NCBI GenBank assembly: GCA_035610365.1
Contig: CM069432.1
Span: 69,816,520 to 69,880,519 of the forward strand
DNA from: Aquatica leii
Lineage: Eukaryota; Arthropoda; Insecta; Coleoptera; Lampyridae
Direction of reading: 5' to 3'
DNA: 64,000 nucleotides
Below the pieces are notes generated by a model that did no database searches, was not told the DNA's origin, and saw nothing but the letters and a program-made list of their open reading frames with translations. This document shows, piece by piece, positions 59,501 to 64,000 of this stretch. Within the stretch, counting starts at the first letter, position 1. Each line of letters starts with the position of its first letter. The position numbers and the translations under genes were made by a program.

Positions 59501-61318
59501 TTGTACTCTGCTAATAACAGTTGTGGATATACTCATAGTATTTACCAGAAAGAAGTCGTGCGGTGGCTAATTCAAATATGAGTTTACCAGAATTTATTAC
59601 TCTGTACCAGAGCACACAAAAAACGTATTTTGGTTATTTCATCTCTTTTCATTCAGAAGATTATTACGTCATTTATTGTATTGCAGTAGGTGTTTCGACT
59701 TATAAAGAATTCATTTGCAATTTCTGCGTTCCCTTTTCCGAGATGTACTCTACAAGTTGTTTTATGTTTTTGCCATGGAGTGTTGCATAAAACTAAGAAT
59801 AGAGTCAAATTGAGAAAAATAAAATGCTTTTGCTCAAATACGTGACAGAACTGCTAAACAAGTAGCAGCTCTCCGAGGAAAAAAAATATCAGTTAAGAAT
59901 TTATTTGATGTTACTGTGACGGGTACCTTCAAGGAATAAGAACCGCAGATGCAGGAGTGGGAAAAAATGCATGCGCAATATATTAGTTAGACAGTAGTCA
60001 GTTAGAACGTGTTAAGTAAAAAGACTAGATAGATATAACGACTGCATTTTATTTTGTTTTTATTTCGATGTATATTTACAAAGGATGTAATAATAAAATA
60101 AAAAAATAAAAGTCTTAAAAAACGATATAGGTATAAGTTATGTAGGTCATATTGTTATATTTGATGTAAGCTAGATTCACGTTATGCTAGAAATAGAGCA
60201 AAGATCCTAGAGTCCAAGCTAGAGATAAGTTATGCGTAACAATGAATACGTACGCAAGCGTCACATGAACTCTGTCTGGATTATTCGCCACATAACTTAT
60301 TAGTCATTTATGTATAAAGTTTTGAGAAACGCCAAAATGCAGTTATGAGTTTATCGGTCTCATAACGTTTATCAACCCATAAGTTACGTTCCAGAAACCA
60401 GAAGACTCATATATCAGTACATTCTATAATATAACATCAAATAAACAGATGTGCATTCTCCAAGAAGCTTTAAGATAAACAATAAAAGACGACACTGAGA
60501 GTTCCCAAAGATCCACCAACCCCACCAACCACAGACTACCTGAGATCACAAACCAAAAACAACACTTACAAAAAAAAGGTCACCAAAACGCTAGAAAAAT
60601 AACTGAACCTCTTTGTCACCAGAACAACAGCATTGGGAAAATTATAAACATTATAAAACAAAAATACCAGTAAGATCAAACCACAACAGAAAATCAAAGA
60701 TCAATTACAGAAGAACTTTTTTTACTATAAGAGTAAACAAATGTGGCTTCTAATAAGCCTGATAATAAATATAACTGTTAAGCCAGCATATGTGTTTTCG
60801 TCGAACCATATGTAAAGTACAATTAATCAAAGATAGTATAAATCAGTTGTATCATCTTTAAAACTAATTTTGTATGTTCCTAGAAAAAATAATTTTTTTT
60901 CATACAAAAGTTATTTTAGCCTTTAAACGCATAAGTGCGTCATGCGTACTTTGGAGTCTGATCGTTAAACGCACATGTGCGTCATGAGCACCCAACGTGT
61001 TAAGTACAAAGTATTACCTAACAGCTCCACCAGCAATGCGTAGTTCATATCCATACTCCTTAAATAATGAAACTAATAACATTAATTCATCTGTAAATAT
61101 AGACTTATATTCTGGAGTATTCAACTTCATAATTTCGGGATTTTTTCGTGAATTTGGTTCAACCATTTTTCTTAAAGCTTCTGCTCGTTTATAATTCTGT
61201 TCTAAAATTTGTAAAGCAAAATACGCGTATAATATGAAAATTAAAAAATCGAACCTTTGCATATAATTTTATAAAAATGTGGTACTGTTCTGTTTAGGAG
61301 TCGACGAACAATTAGCAT
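26021..61318 (-). CDS. Trnt1: TRNT1, CCA-adding tRNA nucleotidyltransferase (6 exons)
   Basis: Adds the CCA tail to nuclear and mitochondrial tRNAs. Exons 61255-61318, 61018-61201, 54621-54904, 54442-54568, 46190-46383 and 26021-26556 total 1389 bp (462 aa plus stop; human protein about 434 aa). All phases agree and all introns are GT-AG. The joined protein shows [13 protein letters not shown] (nucleotide-binding GG.VRD), KDLDFATT (metal-binding D.D), [32 protein letters not shown] (RRD motif), [16 protein letters not shown] (D..R..R) and [13 protein letters not shown], with all core residues intact. The first 21 residues, [21 protein letters not shown], are basic and free of acids, as in mitochondrial presequences; MKLNTPEY downstream gives a possible cytosolic start. 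Introns of 53, 6113, 52, 8058 and 19633 bp carry most of the window's transposons and a nested gene. Confidence 0.95.
26557..27165. other. TRNT1 intron 5, 3' part
   Basis: Mostly featureless. On the plus strand ATGGAGCCATCAAGTTCAG followed by GTATGT (about 26726-26750) looks like a short first exon (MEPSSS) with a donor, but no continuation was found. Confidence 0.35.
27170..27710 (+). mobile_element. LINE reverse transcriptase fragment
   Basis: Plus-strand read-through with stops: [57 protein letters not shown] (catalytic YADD intact) and [15 protein letters not shown]. These are consecutive RT motifs of a Jockey-like non-LTR retrotransposon. Both ends are truncated; the palm is kept, the endonuclease and 3' tail are lost. 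Confidence 0.8.
27711..28983. other. TRNT1 intron 5, TIR-like terminus and unassigned ORF
   Basis: Near 27820-27895 lies a terminus related to the GACGTCC element (ACACAACGTCCAGTTTAA, GGATGTCCATGAAACG). A 64-codon frame at 28111-28305 ([20 protein letters not shown]...) resembles nothing I recognise; the rest is AT-rich. Confidence 0.35.
28984..29345 (-). repeat. Gypsy LTR, minus orientation
   Basis: Begins TGTTACGAAT on the plus strand, the reverse complement of an LTR 3' end. It shares AAACACTTACGACTAATTTA, AAAGTCCGCGGATAGCTTCA, ACACACGCGACTTATTTATT and AATAATCTTCTTAACACTGC with the LTR family at 16850 and 33960. It is diverged in the part farthest from 28984. No coding interior adjoins. 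Confidence 0.65.
29785..32328 (+). mobile_element. Jockey/CR1-like LINE, endonuclease-RT relic
   Basis: Starts inside the AP endonuclease ([23 protein letters not shown] where the usual GDFN is [30 protein letters not shown]). The RT follows: [73 protein letters not shown] and QYADELS, where the second catalytic D of YADD is E. A C-terminal region ends near 32250 ([26 protein letters not shown]). The 3' tail is AATAAATGATTATTATTATT. Point stops and frameshifts are few, so it is younger than its neighbours, but both catalytic lesions would kill it. The Gypsy relic begins directly after the tail. Confidence 0.9.
30630..32250 (+). pseudogene. LINE reverse transcriptase coding region
   Basis: Three or four frames (30630-31004, 30976-31278, 31477-31959, 31963-32250) overlap or abut and read as one RT broken by frameshifts. 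Thumb and C-terminal parts are well kept, including a stretch typical of Jockey/CR1 elements ([23 protein letters not shown]). Confidence 0.85.
32641..33455 (+). pseudogene. Ty3/Gypsy integrase core and C-terminal module
   Basis: Inserts retroelement cDNA into host DNA. The DDE residues are all visible: D in [15 protein letters not shown] in [13 protein letters not shown] and E in [14 protein letters not shown]. The conserved [26 protein letters not shown] and [12 protein letters not shown] follow. The GPY/F module reads [18 protein letters not shown] then VIYRIRKPP. At least two frame changes (near 32840 and 33065) break the reading frame, so it is a relic. The terminal 30 residues are basic and end at 33455. 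Confidence 0.9.
33422..33823 (+). pseudogene. macro domain (OARD1/ALC1-type) inside the Gypsy element
   Basis: Read in one frame: [16 protein letters not shown], stop, [30 protein letters not shown], stop, LRRQQPGV, stop, [73 protein letters not shown], stop. This follows the OARD1-type macro fold from the DLF strand through H/QC.SE....G.AV.FKKKF to the TK....PTYENL helix and the final VF..T.....V strand. These domains bind or hydrolyse ADP-ribose adducts. The IGCGLD-type loop between LAVP and VQN is missing, so the binding pocket is incomplete. Three in-frame stops make it a pseudogene. The frame overlaps the end of integrase by about 30 bases. Confidence 0.85.
33960..34385 (+). repeat. Gypsy 3' LTR
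   Basis: Shares CGAGAGCGTTCACG, TATCCACGTCTAAAACG, TTCACGAAAGAATATA, GGTCAGTTATTTAAGTAAGT, CGGCAGTGTTAAGAAGATTA, AATAAATAAGTGATTAACGC and CCGCGGGCATTATCTTTCGA with the minus-strand LTRs at 16850-20620 and 28984-29345. It follows the macro domain directly. The 5' boundary is approximate, and the 3' end is near GTTACCA at 34374-34380. Confidence 0.7.
34438..34473 (-). ncRNA. hammerhead-ribozyme-like core
   Basis: On the minus strand CTGATGA, then AGCGTTC, ACCTA and GAACAC forming a six-pair helix II with one mismatch, then GAAACGTCGC. This is the same architecture as at 8101-8143 but with a different helix II, implying a different Penelope-like family. No Penelope protein adjoins. Confidence 0.5.
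34474..35549. other. TRNT1 intron 5, nothing recognised
   Basis: Contains small open frames without family resemblance. Confidence 0.4.
35550..35909 (+). pseudogene. RAG1/Transib-like transposase relic, 5' part
   Basis: Reads [56 protein letters not shown] and, after a frame change, WQ...[20 protein letters not shown] recognise this as a repeated arthropod protein family whose GF.DSSG segment lies where RAG1-type transposases carry their first catalytic aspartate (CDGMGD in RAG1). It breaks off at a BEL/Pao LTR and resumes at 41705. The 5' end before 35550 is lost. Family recognition is from memory and the RAG1 link is inference. Confidence 0.5.
35910..36131 (+). repeat. BEL/Pao 5' LTR
   Basis: Begins TGTTACAGCC and ends ACCAGATAAAACA. 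The last 118 bp match 41587-41704 (ACTGTCGTCGGTAACAGTAA, GTTGAGAAAGAAACGTATTT, AAATTAACGATACCAGATAA). Confidence 0.8.
36372..37380 (+). pseudogene. BEL/Pao gag
   Basis: ATG at 36372 (MADLSKLKS). Recognisable pieces: [29 protein letters not shown] then [11 protein letters not shown] (Pao-type capsid), and the zinc knuckle [16 protein letters not shown] at 37270-37320. Many stops. Confidence 0.8.
37384..38130 (+). pseudogene. BEL/Pao gag end and aspartic protease
   Basis: A 248-codon uninterrupted frame. It opens with the second knuckle region ([20 protein letters not shown]). The protease follows near residues 85-125: [20 protein letters not shown] then [10 protein letters not shown], where the usual catalytic DSGS reads HNGS. 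After this come [20 protein letters not shown] and [10 protein letters not shown], typical of BEL/Pao. The lost aspartate means no active protease despite the long open frame. Confidence 0.85.
38220..38580 (+). pseudogene. BEL/Pao reverse transcriptase fragment
   Basis: Reads [78 protein letters not shown] and [23 protein letters not shown]. These are the fingers and first palm motif (TADI, with catalytic D). The YVDD palm motif that should follow is absent because other sequence begins near 38600. Confidence 0.9.
39300..39800 (+). pseudogene. YqaJ-like exonuclease fragment
   Basis: Two frames give [11 protein letters not shown] then [22 protein letters not shown], and later [19 protein letters not shown]. 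The PDG...D..(I/V)E(I/V)KC block is the catalytic core of YqaJ/lambda-exonuclease-type nucleases, and the later block is the usual end of arthropod YqaJ proteins. It lies between RT and integrase of the BEL element, where no nuclease belongs, so it was brought in by insertion or recombination. Frameshifted. Confidence 0.6.
40141..40830 (+). pseudogene. unnamed arthropod repeat-associated protein fragment
   Basis: Two adjoining frames read [58 protein letters not shown], then [36 protein letters not shown] and [18 protein letters not shown] recall this as a protein repeated many times in arthropod genomes and not assigned to a function. The N-terminal VVTVVVNTG may be a blurred D.T..NTG transposase-like motif. 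One stop (40570) separates the parts. Confidence 0.5.
40836..41586 (+). pseudogene. BEL/Pao integrase
   Basis: Core with [40 protein letters not shown] (second catalytic D), [20 protein letters not shown] (the usual K/E region follows), [20 protein letters not shown] and TPAHFLLG. The C-terminal part reads [20 protein letters not shown] and [13 protein letters not shown]. The first D and zinc finger are missing. One stop at 41146 and one near 41415. Confidence 0.9.
41587..41704 (+). repeat. BEL/Pao 3' LTR, truncated at its 5' end
   Basis: Direct copy of 36014-36131 with few differences, implying a fairly recent insertion. Its missing part and the end of integrase were lost in one deletion, because the integrase runs straight into it (HIGRITK). 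Confidence 0.8.
41705..42510 (+). pseudogene. RAG1/Transib-like transposase relic, 3' part
   Basis: Continues after the BEL element: [144 protein letters not shown]. Compared with the RAG1 core these line up as a CxxC knuckle (CTLCDAT in RAG1), an ALH-type helix, GNFARK (here DGNT-R) and the SEGNESGNK...R...AR segment holding the last catalytic glutamate, here D in LSDKA. The residue where RAG1 has D708 appears as W. Several stops and frameshifts; deletion near 42240. RAG1-like membership is inference; an unrelated arthropod repeat family is the alternative. Confidence 0.5.
42511..43143. other. upstream region of the MYCBPAP-like gene
   Basis: AT-rich with no coding sequence. It should hold the promoter of the plus-strand gene at 43144; I can point to no specific element. 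Confidence 0.4.
43144..46084 (+). CDS. MYCBPAP: MYCBPAP-like protein, nested in TRNT1 intron 5
   Basis: Two exons, 43144-43517 and 43570-46084, joined over a 52-nt intron to 962 aa. The N-terminus ([48 protein letters not shown]) and W...[14 protein letters not shown]...[12 protein letters not shown] match MYCBP-associated protein. A hydin/ASH-type beta domain follows: [39 protein letters not shown] and NWEFRTKPK. Then comes a helical, charged region with [14 protein letters not shown] and a highly acidic tail. MYCBPAP is expressed in testis and ciliated cells and is linked to axonemal/central-apparatus proteins in vertebrates. It has no signal peptide or TM segment. The gene is intact and lies antisense in TRNT1, its 3' end 105 bp from TRNT1 exon 5. 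Confidence 0.82.
43518..43569 (+). other. 52-nt intron of the MYCBPAP-like gene
   Basis: Donor AAAG|GTAAAT, acceptor TTTCCGTAG|G. Removing it takes the reading frame from VDPKQ to [11 protein letters not shown] with no loss. An alternative acceptor 10 nt upstream would create a stop. Confidence 0.85.
46139..46144 (+). terminator. polyadenylation signal of the MYCBPAP-like gene
   Basis: AATAAA 55 bp after the stop and about 40 bp before the antisense donor of TRNT1 exon 5. Confidence 0.6.
46190..46383 (-). CDS. Trnt1: TRNT1 exon 5
   Basis: Encodes [40 protein letters not shown] and [24 protein letters not shown]. Acceptor AAATTTGTAG; donor ATATAG|GTAAAC. Confidence 0.95.
46384..46865. other. 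TRNT1 intron 4, nothing recognised
   Basis: No coding or repeat features that I can support. Confidence 0.4.
46866..47068 (+). repeat. dispersed repeat family, copy 2
   Basis: Closest to copy 3 (49197-49738): GCGTAATACACAAAAACTT, AGAGCAGTGAATATCTAATG, ACACCATTAATAAAAA, ACGTTATGATGTTTAA and TGACACCAAAAAT are shared. Truncated after AACGTTAGCAC. Confidence 0.75.
47820..48021. mobile_element. short TIR element (MITE-like)
   Basis: Arms CTTGTTTTATAAACTTGGTT(GAAT) at 47820-47843 and ATTCAACCAAGTTTATAGAA(CAA) at 47998-48020 pair with about one mismatch around a ~150-bp middle. No target duplication is clear. Flanks 47069-47819 and 48022-49027 show nothing else. Confidence 0.55.
49028..50610. repeat. 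element bounded by ACCGGAACCG-type clusters
   Basis: The left cluster 49045-49145 (ACCGAAAACCGGACCGAAAC, GGACCGAAACCGAAATTTG) and right cluster 50470-50585 (AGAACCGGACCG, AACCGGAACCG, GTACCGGAACCG) are both purine-rich on the plus strand. Between them lies dispersed-repeat copy 3. The clusters look like subterminal repeats, but true terminal inverted repeats are not visible. Confidence 0.4.
49197..49738 (+). repeat. dispersed repeat family, copy 3
   Basis: Collinear with 22350-23035 across its full length, including ATGATTACTATAAGCGGTGTT, CTATGTAGTAGCA and CGTCCGG near the end, and with copy 2 at its start. Confidence 0.75.
52097..52140 (-). ncRNA. hammerhead-ribozyme-like core in Penelope pseudo-LTR
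   Basis: On the minus strand CTGAGGA, GACCT ... AGGTT as helix II, then GAAACATGTC. It sits about 260 bp after the GIY-YIG stop, the normal place for the ribozyme-bearing pseudo-LTR of Penelope-like elements. Confidence 0.6.
52397..52753 (-). pseudogene. Penelope-like GIY-YIG endonuclease
   Basis: 118 codons: [56 protein letters not shown], then [12 protein letters not shown]. The pattern +YKL.C.C...Y+G+T.R....R..EH is the GIY-YIG nuclease of Penelope-like elements, which nicks the target during insertion. The catalytic R (after T.R) and E (in LEGIYI) are present and the frame is open, but the reverse transcriptase upstream is missing. Confidence 0.88.
53748..53857. repeat. inverted repeat, ~20-bp arms
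   Basis: CATTCTGGATAATTCCCGTG at 53748 pairs with CACGAGAATTATCCAGAATG ending 53857, around a 68-nt spacer. The rest of 53170-54441 shows nothing else that I recognise. Confidence 0.7.
54442..54568 (-). CDS. Trnt1: TRNT1 exon 4
   Basis: Encodes [20 protein letters not shown], then [20 protein letters not shown] and F. Donor TTTAG|GTGAGT; acceptor AATTATTTTTAG. Confidence 0.95.
54621..54904 (-). CDS. Trnt1: TRNT1 exon 3 (catalytic D.D and RRD)
   Basis: Encodes [20 protein letters not shown] through [12 protein letters not shown]. Acceptor GGTTTTTTAG, donor TTAG|GTAAAT. The following 52-nt intron is 54569-54620. Confidence 0.95.
55472..55585. repeat. 114-bp snap-back hairpin
   Basis: Arms of about 53 bp, TTAAAATTTGTTAACATGAA... 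on the left and ...TTCGTGTTAACAAATTTTAA on the right, pair with about five mismatches around an ~8-nt loop (ATTTATTA region). It lies in TRNT1 intron 2. The structure suits a fold-back MITE or a hairpin RNA precursor. Confidence 0.85.
56050..56690 (-). pseudogene. BEL/Pao element B, integrase C-terminal part
   Basis: Reads [80 protein letters not shown], then [22 protein letters not shown] and [14 protein letters not shown]. The catalytic E region (V.S) is kept, and the frame is open for 124 codons before stops begin. Confidence 0.9.
56735..57885. mobile_element. TIR element inserted in BEL/Pao element B
   Basis: Candidate termini TGACGTCAGTAGCTCGC at about 56742 and GCACGCTACTGACGTCACAT at about 57856 are inverted. 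Inside, on the plus strand near 57495-57600, [26 protein letters not shown] contains a CxxC zinc-finger-like start with downstream H. The ORF 57607-57867 has no match that I recognise. It explains why element B lacks its integrase core. Confidence 0.45.
58230..58703 (-). pseudogene. BEL/Pao element B, pre-integrase zinc region
   Basis: 157 open codons: [108 protein letters not shown]. It shows the H-H-C-C zinc-binding pattern, although CVTC is read as CVTY. Confidence 0.9.
58790..59060 (-). pseudogene. BEL/Pao element B, RNase H end
   Basis: Reads [29 protein letters not shown], then [10 protein letters not shown]. This is the standard V..I......W.+VPT..NPAD..SRG....+....LWW.GP.+L of BEL/Pao elements. 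Confidence 0.88.
59130..60890. other. TRNT1 intron 2, nothing recognised
   Basis: Small open frames such as 59563-59790 resemble no family. AACGTGTTAAGTA.AAAG occurs at 60007 and again at 60992 (17 of 18 identical) and may flank an insertion of about 1 kb. Confidence 0.4.
60927..60990. repeat. two tandem palindrome-bearing units
   Basis: AACGCATAAGTGCGTCATGCGTAC is followed by AACGCACATGTGCGTCATGAGC about 35 bp later, each centred on a CGCA..TGCG palindrome. The second ends GAGCACCCAACGTG|TTAA, like the terminus of a TTAA-inserting element, 21 bp from the TRNT1 exon 2 donor. Confidence 0.5.
61018..61201 (-). CDS. Trnt1: TRNT1 exon 2
   Basis: Encodes [13 protein letters not shown]...[20 protein letters not shown]...[10 protein letters not shown]. 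It ends in phase 2 at donor AG|GTAATA, splitting the arginine of GGAVRD. Confidence 0.92.
61255..61318 (-). CDS. Trnt1: TRNT1 exon 1 (presequence)
   Basis: ATG at 61318; 21 codons plus one base. The donor is AAAG|GTTCGA, weaker than consensus, but it closes a 53-nt intron to an ATTTTAG acceptor and keeps the frame. Without this splice the next ATG (61262) would start a hydrophobic leader with no family match. Confidence 0.7.
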
Positions 61319-61681
61319 GTTATTATAAAATGTATTTATCCAGTTCTACATTTTTGCTAAAAGTTAGGTTAACTTCCTTAACTTAATTTGGATTTTGAAG
61401 TGATTTTATAACGTTTGGTAACATTTTATTTTTATGTTGGTGAAGTTGCCTGTACGCTGTTGCCAAACTATTATTTTAACTCTTCAGTTTCAACATTGTA
61501 TTGGTTTTTATCTGTTGCTTGCAAGTAACAAAACAAAACATGCAAGTAATCTAAGAAGTTTGGCAACAGTAGATACAAAAACTTCACAAACATTTCAAAG
61601 TGGGGAGATATTCTAAACGTGTTTTGGCGGTTTAAATTGACTACTTTGTAATTTGTGGTAATTGCAATAAAAGTTGCAAAA
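61319..61681. promoter_or_regulatory. bidirectional promoter region TRNT1/POLA2
   Basis: 363 bp between the two divergent start codons, without any other gene or repeat. It must hold both start sites and leaders. I see no TATA box at a convincing place. Confidence 0.6.
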
Positions 61682-61754
61682 ATGAATTTACAAGAAGAAT
61701 TAAAGACATCTTTTAAAATTTATGATAACATTACCGATAAAATACTAGAAAAAT
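61682..61754 (+). CDS. PolA2: POLA2 exon 1
   Basis: 24 codons plus one base; ATG in an AAAAATG context; donor AAAAAT|GTAAAT. The 102-nt intron 61755-61856 ends in AATTGTAG. Confidence 0.72.
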
Positions 61755-62294
61755 GTAAATATGGGTTTGTTATAATCTTAAAAATCTTAGGTTATACTTT
61801 TGTACTTGTTAAACTTGTCTTTTTTTGAATAATTGCAATGTAAATCTTAATTGTAGGTGAGGAACTTTGTCTTACCTACAGTTTATCTGCAGAAGATTTG
61901 GCAGATCAATGGGGAGCATATAGTATAAGTAATTTAAATAGTTCGATACCAACATTGGAAGGACTTGAATTTATGGAACGTAAGGAATTTAAACAAAATA
62001 AAGATAATTCTTTTTCTAATCAAACTTCTGGTACACCTAAAAGTGTTCAGAAAGTGGTAGATACATATGAAGAACAGTATCCTTAATCTAAACTTTACAT
62101 TTAAATGAGTCATGTACTGACTAAAAACTTTAGAATGAGCATTGTTTTTATTAGTATTGATAGATAGGCAAAAATATTTATAATGGTCATTGTTACATCA
62201 GTCATCTATATTATGTCTATACATATGAAAGTATTCCTTAATGTTTCATAGAGACTCACATTTGTTAAGTACAAATCTTTCCAGTACTCCTAAG
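61682..62294 (+). CDS. PolA2: POLA2, first three exons (gene continues)
   Basis: DNA polymerase alpha-primase subunit B, which tethers the primase-polymerase complex at origins and forks. Exons 61682-61754, 61857-62076 and 62252-62294 join in phase: MNLQEELKTSFKIYDNITDK, ILEK-C-EELCLTYSLSAED, LADQWGAYSISNL, PTLEGLEFMERKEFKQNK, VVDTYEEQ-DSHLLSTNLSS TPK. The N-terminal helical domain (L...C..Y.....++..+W.A+S....... T...L..FER.+) and the LLNSYTTPSKG-like segment agree with POLA2. The splice sites (T|GTAAAT, ACA|GTATCC, AAG|GTAAGA) all fit. If exon 2 were read through it would stop after YEEQYP. The calcineurin-like and OB domains lie beyond 62294, probably off the right edge. Confidence 0.75.
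61857..62076 (+). CDS. PolA2: POLA2 exon 2
   Basis: 72 codons plus split codons at both ends, with the POLA2 N-terminal domain signature (CLTYSLSAEDLADQW). It ends at donor ACA|GTATCC. Confidence 0.75.
62252..62294 (+). CDS. PolA2: POLA2 exon 3 (43 bp)
   Basis: DSHLLSTNLSSTPK, preceded by TTTCATAG and followed by GTAAGA. Phase fits exon 2 by completing CA|A. Confidence 0.65.
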
Positions 62295-63059
62295 GTAAGA
62301 ATATGAATGTATTATAGTTTACTTTTATATCAAAATATTTGAGCAATTTAAACACAACTGTGTAGTCATACTTTCGTTTTGATTCTGTTTTGTTAATATA
62401 TTAAAACCAATAATTCAATTGTATGAATTGGGTACTGCTTACTTTTTTAACACTGAAGAACAAGTAGTAGTTTCTTTAAAGTTAAGTTATGAAATAAGGT
62501 ACTGTTCTTTGAACTCTTAATCATTATAAGAAATTATATGTACTCTTTTGATTTACTCACTTAAAAAAAATTTATGATCGGATTGATTATTTTAAGAACA
62601 AAGTGCATTATTTACATAACATAAGTGATAGTGAGATTAACAAAGAAGTAATTCATGTATTCTCTATTTGGAATTGTTTACTAACGGTTTACTCATGATA
62701 AGGCTCTATTACGTTTTTAACATAATATTTTATAGCCAATTTTTAATATTAGTTAAAAAAATTCATTTTAATAAATAGGTTCATTAACTTCATGATTAAA
62801 CATATATTAGTGGTAATGTTATATGATACAGATCTGTTGATGGTTATGTGACATATCACATGTAATTAATAAGACAACAAAGAAAGAACACCCTCTATAG
62901 GCATATACTGCCAAATAGGTTTTGAGCAACAAAAAACACTATTGGTTCTTATTAGTCCATACAGTTACGTTGAGTTATAAAATGAGATTATAGCAACAAC
63001 ATTCTGCTTTGCTAATATTAGAACTTCAATAAATACAGAGACAAGTTCTGTCACTTCTA
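62295..63059. other. POLA2 intron 3, no exon seen
   Basis: No further POLA2 exon or other gene recognised. Confidence 0.45.
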
Positions 63060-63250
63060 TCGAGTTTAGAATCTGGTTTGGATCACAAGTTGATTACCTA
63101 ACTCTGTAGCGATTCTTTCTTAGATTATCGTTTACTTCTTTAAGTTTTCAATTTGTTTTACGCCCTGATGAAGCCCCTTACGAAAGTGGGCGAGACGTTA
63201 GCAACATCAACACGGTCCACACCCGGAAGACGTTCTAACTTTAACTAAAC
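63060..63250 (+). mobile_element. Penelope-like pseudo-LTR fragment
   Basis: Same family as 8041-8360 but in plus orientation: GAATCTGG, AAGTTGATTACCTAACTC, CGCCCTGATGAAGCCCCTTA, AAAGTGGGCGAGACGTTAGC, CACCCGGAAGACGTTCTAAC. No coding part is left. Confidence 0.6.
63165..63206 (+). ncRNA. hammerhead-ribozyme-like core
   Basis: CTGATGA, GCCC ... GGGC helix II, then GAGACGTT; the invariant GAAA is changed to GAGA, which would be expected to abolish cleavage. Confidence 0.45.
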
Positions 63251-63469
63251 TCTGGACGTGCAAGCTTTGGCGATTACATCATTCTTCTTATTCCGGTCTT
63301 TTTACTTAAATGTAATGTTCTTTACTCATATAGCCTCGTGTCAACGTTATATGTTCATTCGTTTACCAATTACCCAGATTTTAAACTTTTTTGGGTATAA
63401 TATTATTTTGTCAGTTCTCGGAAACTAACATTGGACAACTGATATTTTTTTTACATTGAGTCTTTATCA

Positions 63470-64000
63470 GTCTAAATATCTCCGAGGGAGCTTAACTACG
63501 CCTCCACCACGCGACGCATTAACGCGCACATCACAAACCTTATCGTCAATAACTGGCGCACTAACAGTATTCTCCTGCTGCGCAGAATCATGAACCATTT
63601 CTTCGCTTCATCGTCTGTCGATTCCTTAGGTGGTTCCACACATTCTAAGGGATAAACTCACTGTATTGGTCTGAGCAATTGACCTTTATCAGTTTACACA
63701 CCCACTAACCGAATTACATTGTTTCTACCAGGAAGCACTTCGATGATACGCCCTAATGGCCCATCTAAGCGTTTCGAGATATCATTACCAATTAACACAA
63801 CGTCATCTATCATAAAAGTTTGAGGACGTTTGTACTTATAAAATTGTCTCAATTGCTCCATATACTCGACTCGAAACCGTTTTCATAATACATTTCGCAA
63901 CGATTGCAAATATGTAAGACGCTTTTTTAACGACGTAGCGTCAATAACATCACACTCCGCCACATCAGACTTTTTTAATTCTCGTAAAAACATTACTAGC
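63470..64000 (-). mobile_element. BEL/Pao element C, integrase C-terminus
   Basis: On the minus strand from the right edge: VEYMEQLRQFYKYKRPQTFM, DDVVLIGNDISKRLDGPLGR, IIEVLPGRNNVIRLVGV, stop, TDKGQLLRPIQ, stop, VYPLECVEPP. This is the PLGRI.E..PG+.......V.T..G...RP+..+YPLE end of BEL/Pao polyproteins. The element continues beyond the window. Confidence 0.85.

Noticed and set aside
61262-61262. ATG at 61262 as TRNT1 start
   Set aside because: It would give a hydrophobic leader read from what is better explained as a 53-nt intron; the upstream ATG with splicing gives a presequence-like start.

Overview
This is a piece of an AT-rich insect nuclear genome; I cannot fix the order. Host genes have short exons with GT-AG introns, including 52-53 nt mini-introns and introns of 6 to 20 kb. 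Much of the remaining sequence is transposon debris in various states of decay. There are no bacterial-type operons, and I saw no tRNA or rRNA genes.

Four host genes can be read. (1) SNAP25, minus strand: two 5' coding exons at 15776-15865 and 9383-9424; the rest lies off the left edge. (2) TRNT1, the CCA-adding tRNA nucleotidyltransferase, minus strand, 61318 down to 26021: six exons that join in frame to 462 codons. (3) A MYCBPAP-like gene, plus strand, 43144-46084: two exons with a 52-nt intron, lying antisense inside the 19.6 kb last intron of TRNT1. (4) POLA2, the B subunit of DNA polymerase alpha-primase, plus strand: its first three exons start at 61682, divergent from TRNT1 across about 360 bp that should hold a shared promoter.

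Layout. 0.3-2.9 kb: decayed Ty3/Gypsy element with LTR-like ends. 3.2-5.7 kb: Penelope-like inverted repeat cut by an 807-bp hAT relic with an 8-bp target duplication. 8.0-16.4 kb: 5' part of SNAP25, with a Penelope LTR fragment, a Copia relic, a head-to-head array of ~158-bp repeats and a Tc1-like helix-turn-helix fragment in or around it. 16.8-20.6 kb: a Gypsy LTR carrying nested insertions. 21.1-24.6 kb: hAT relic, dispersed repeat, solo LTR. 26.0-61.3 kb: TRNT1, whose introns hold two LINEs, a Gypsy element carrying a macro domain, a RAG1/Transib-like transposase relic split by a BEL/Pao element, the MYCBPAP-like gene, a Tigger-like relic with a Penelope GIY-YIG fragment, and a second BEL/Pao. 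61.3-64 kb: start of POLA2, a Penelope LTR and a third BEL/Pao tail.

The most unusual observations are the ADP-ribose-binding macro domain between the integrase and the 3' LTR of the Gypsy element at 32.3-34.4 kb; the RAG1-like relic interrupted by BEL/Pao; four hammerhead-ribozyme-like cores in Penelope-type sequences; the head-to-head satellite; and the antisense nested gene. Transposon proteins here are broken by stops, frameshifts and deletions, so almost none should be active in cis.
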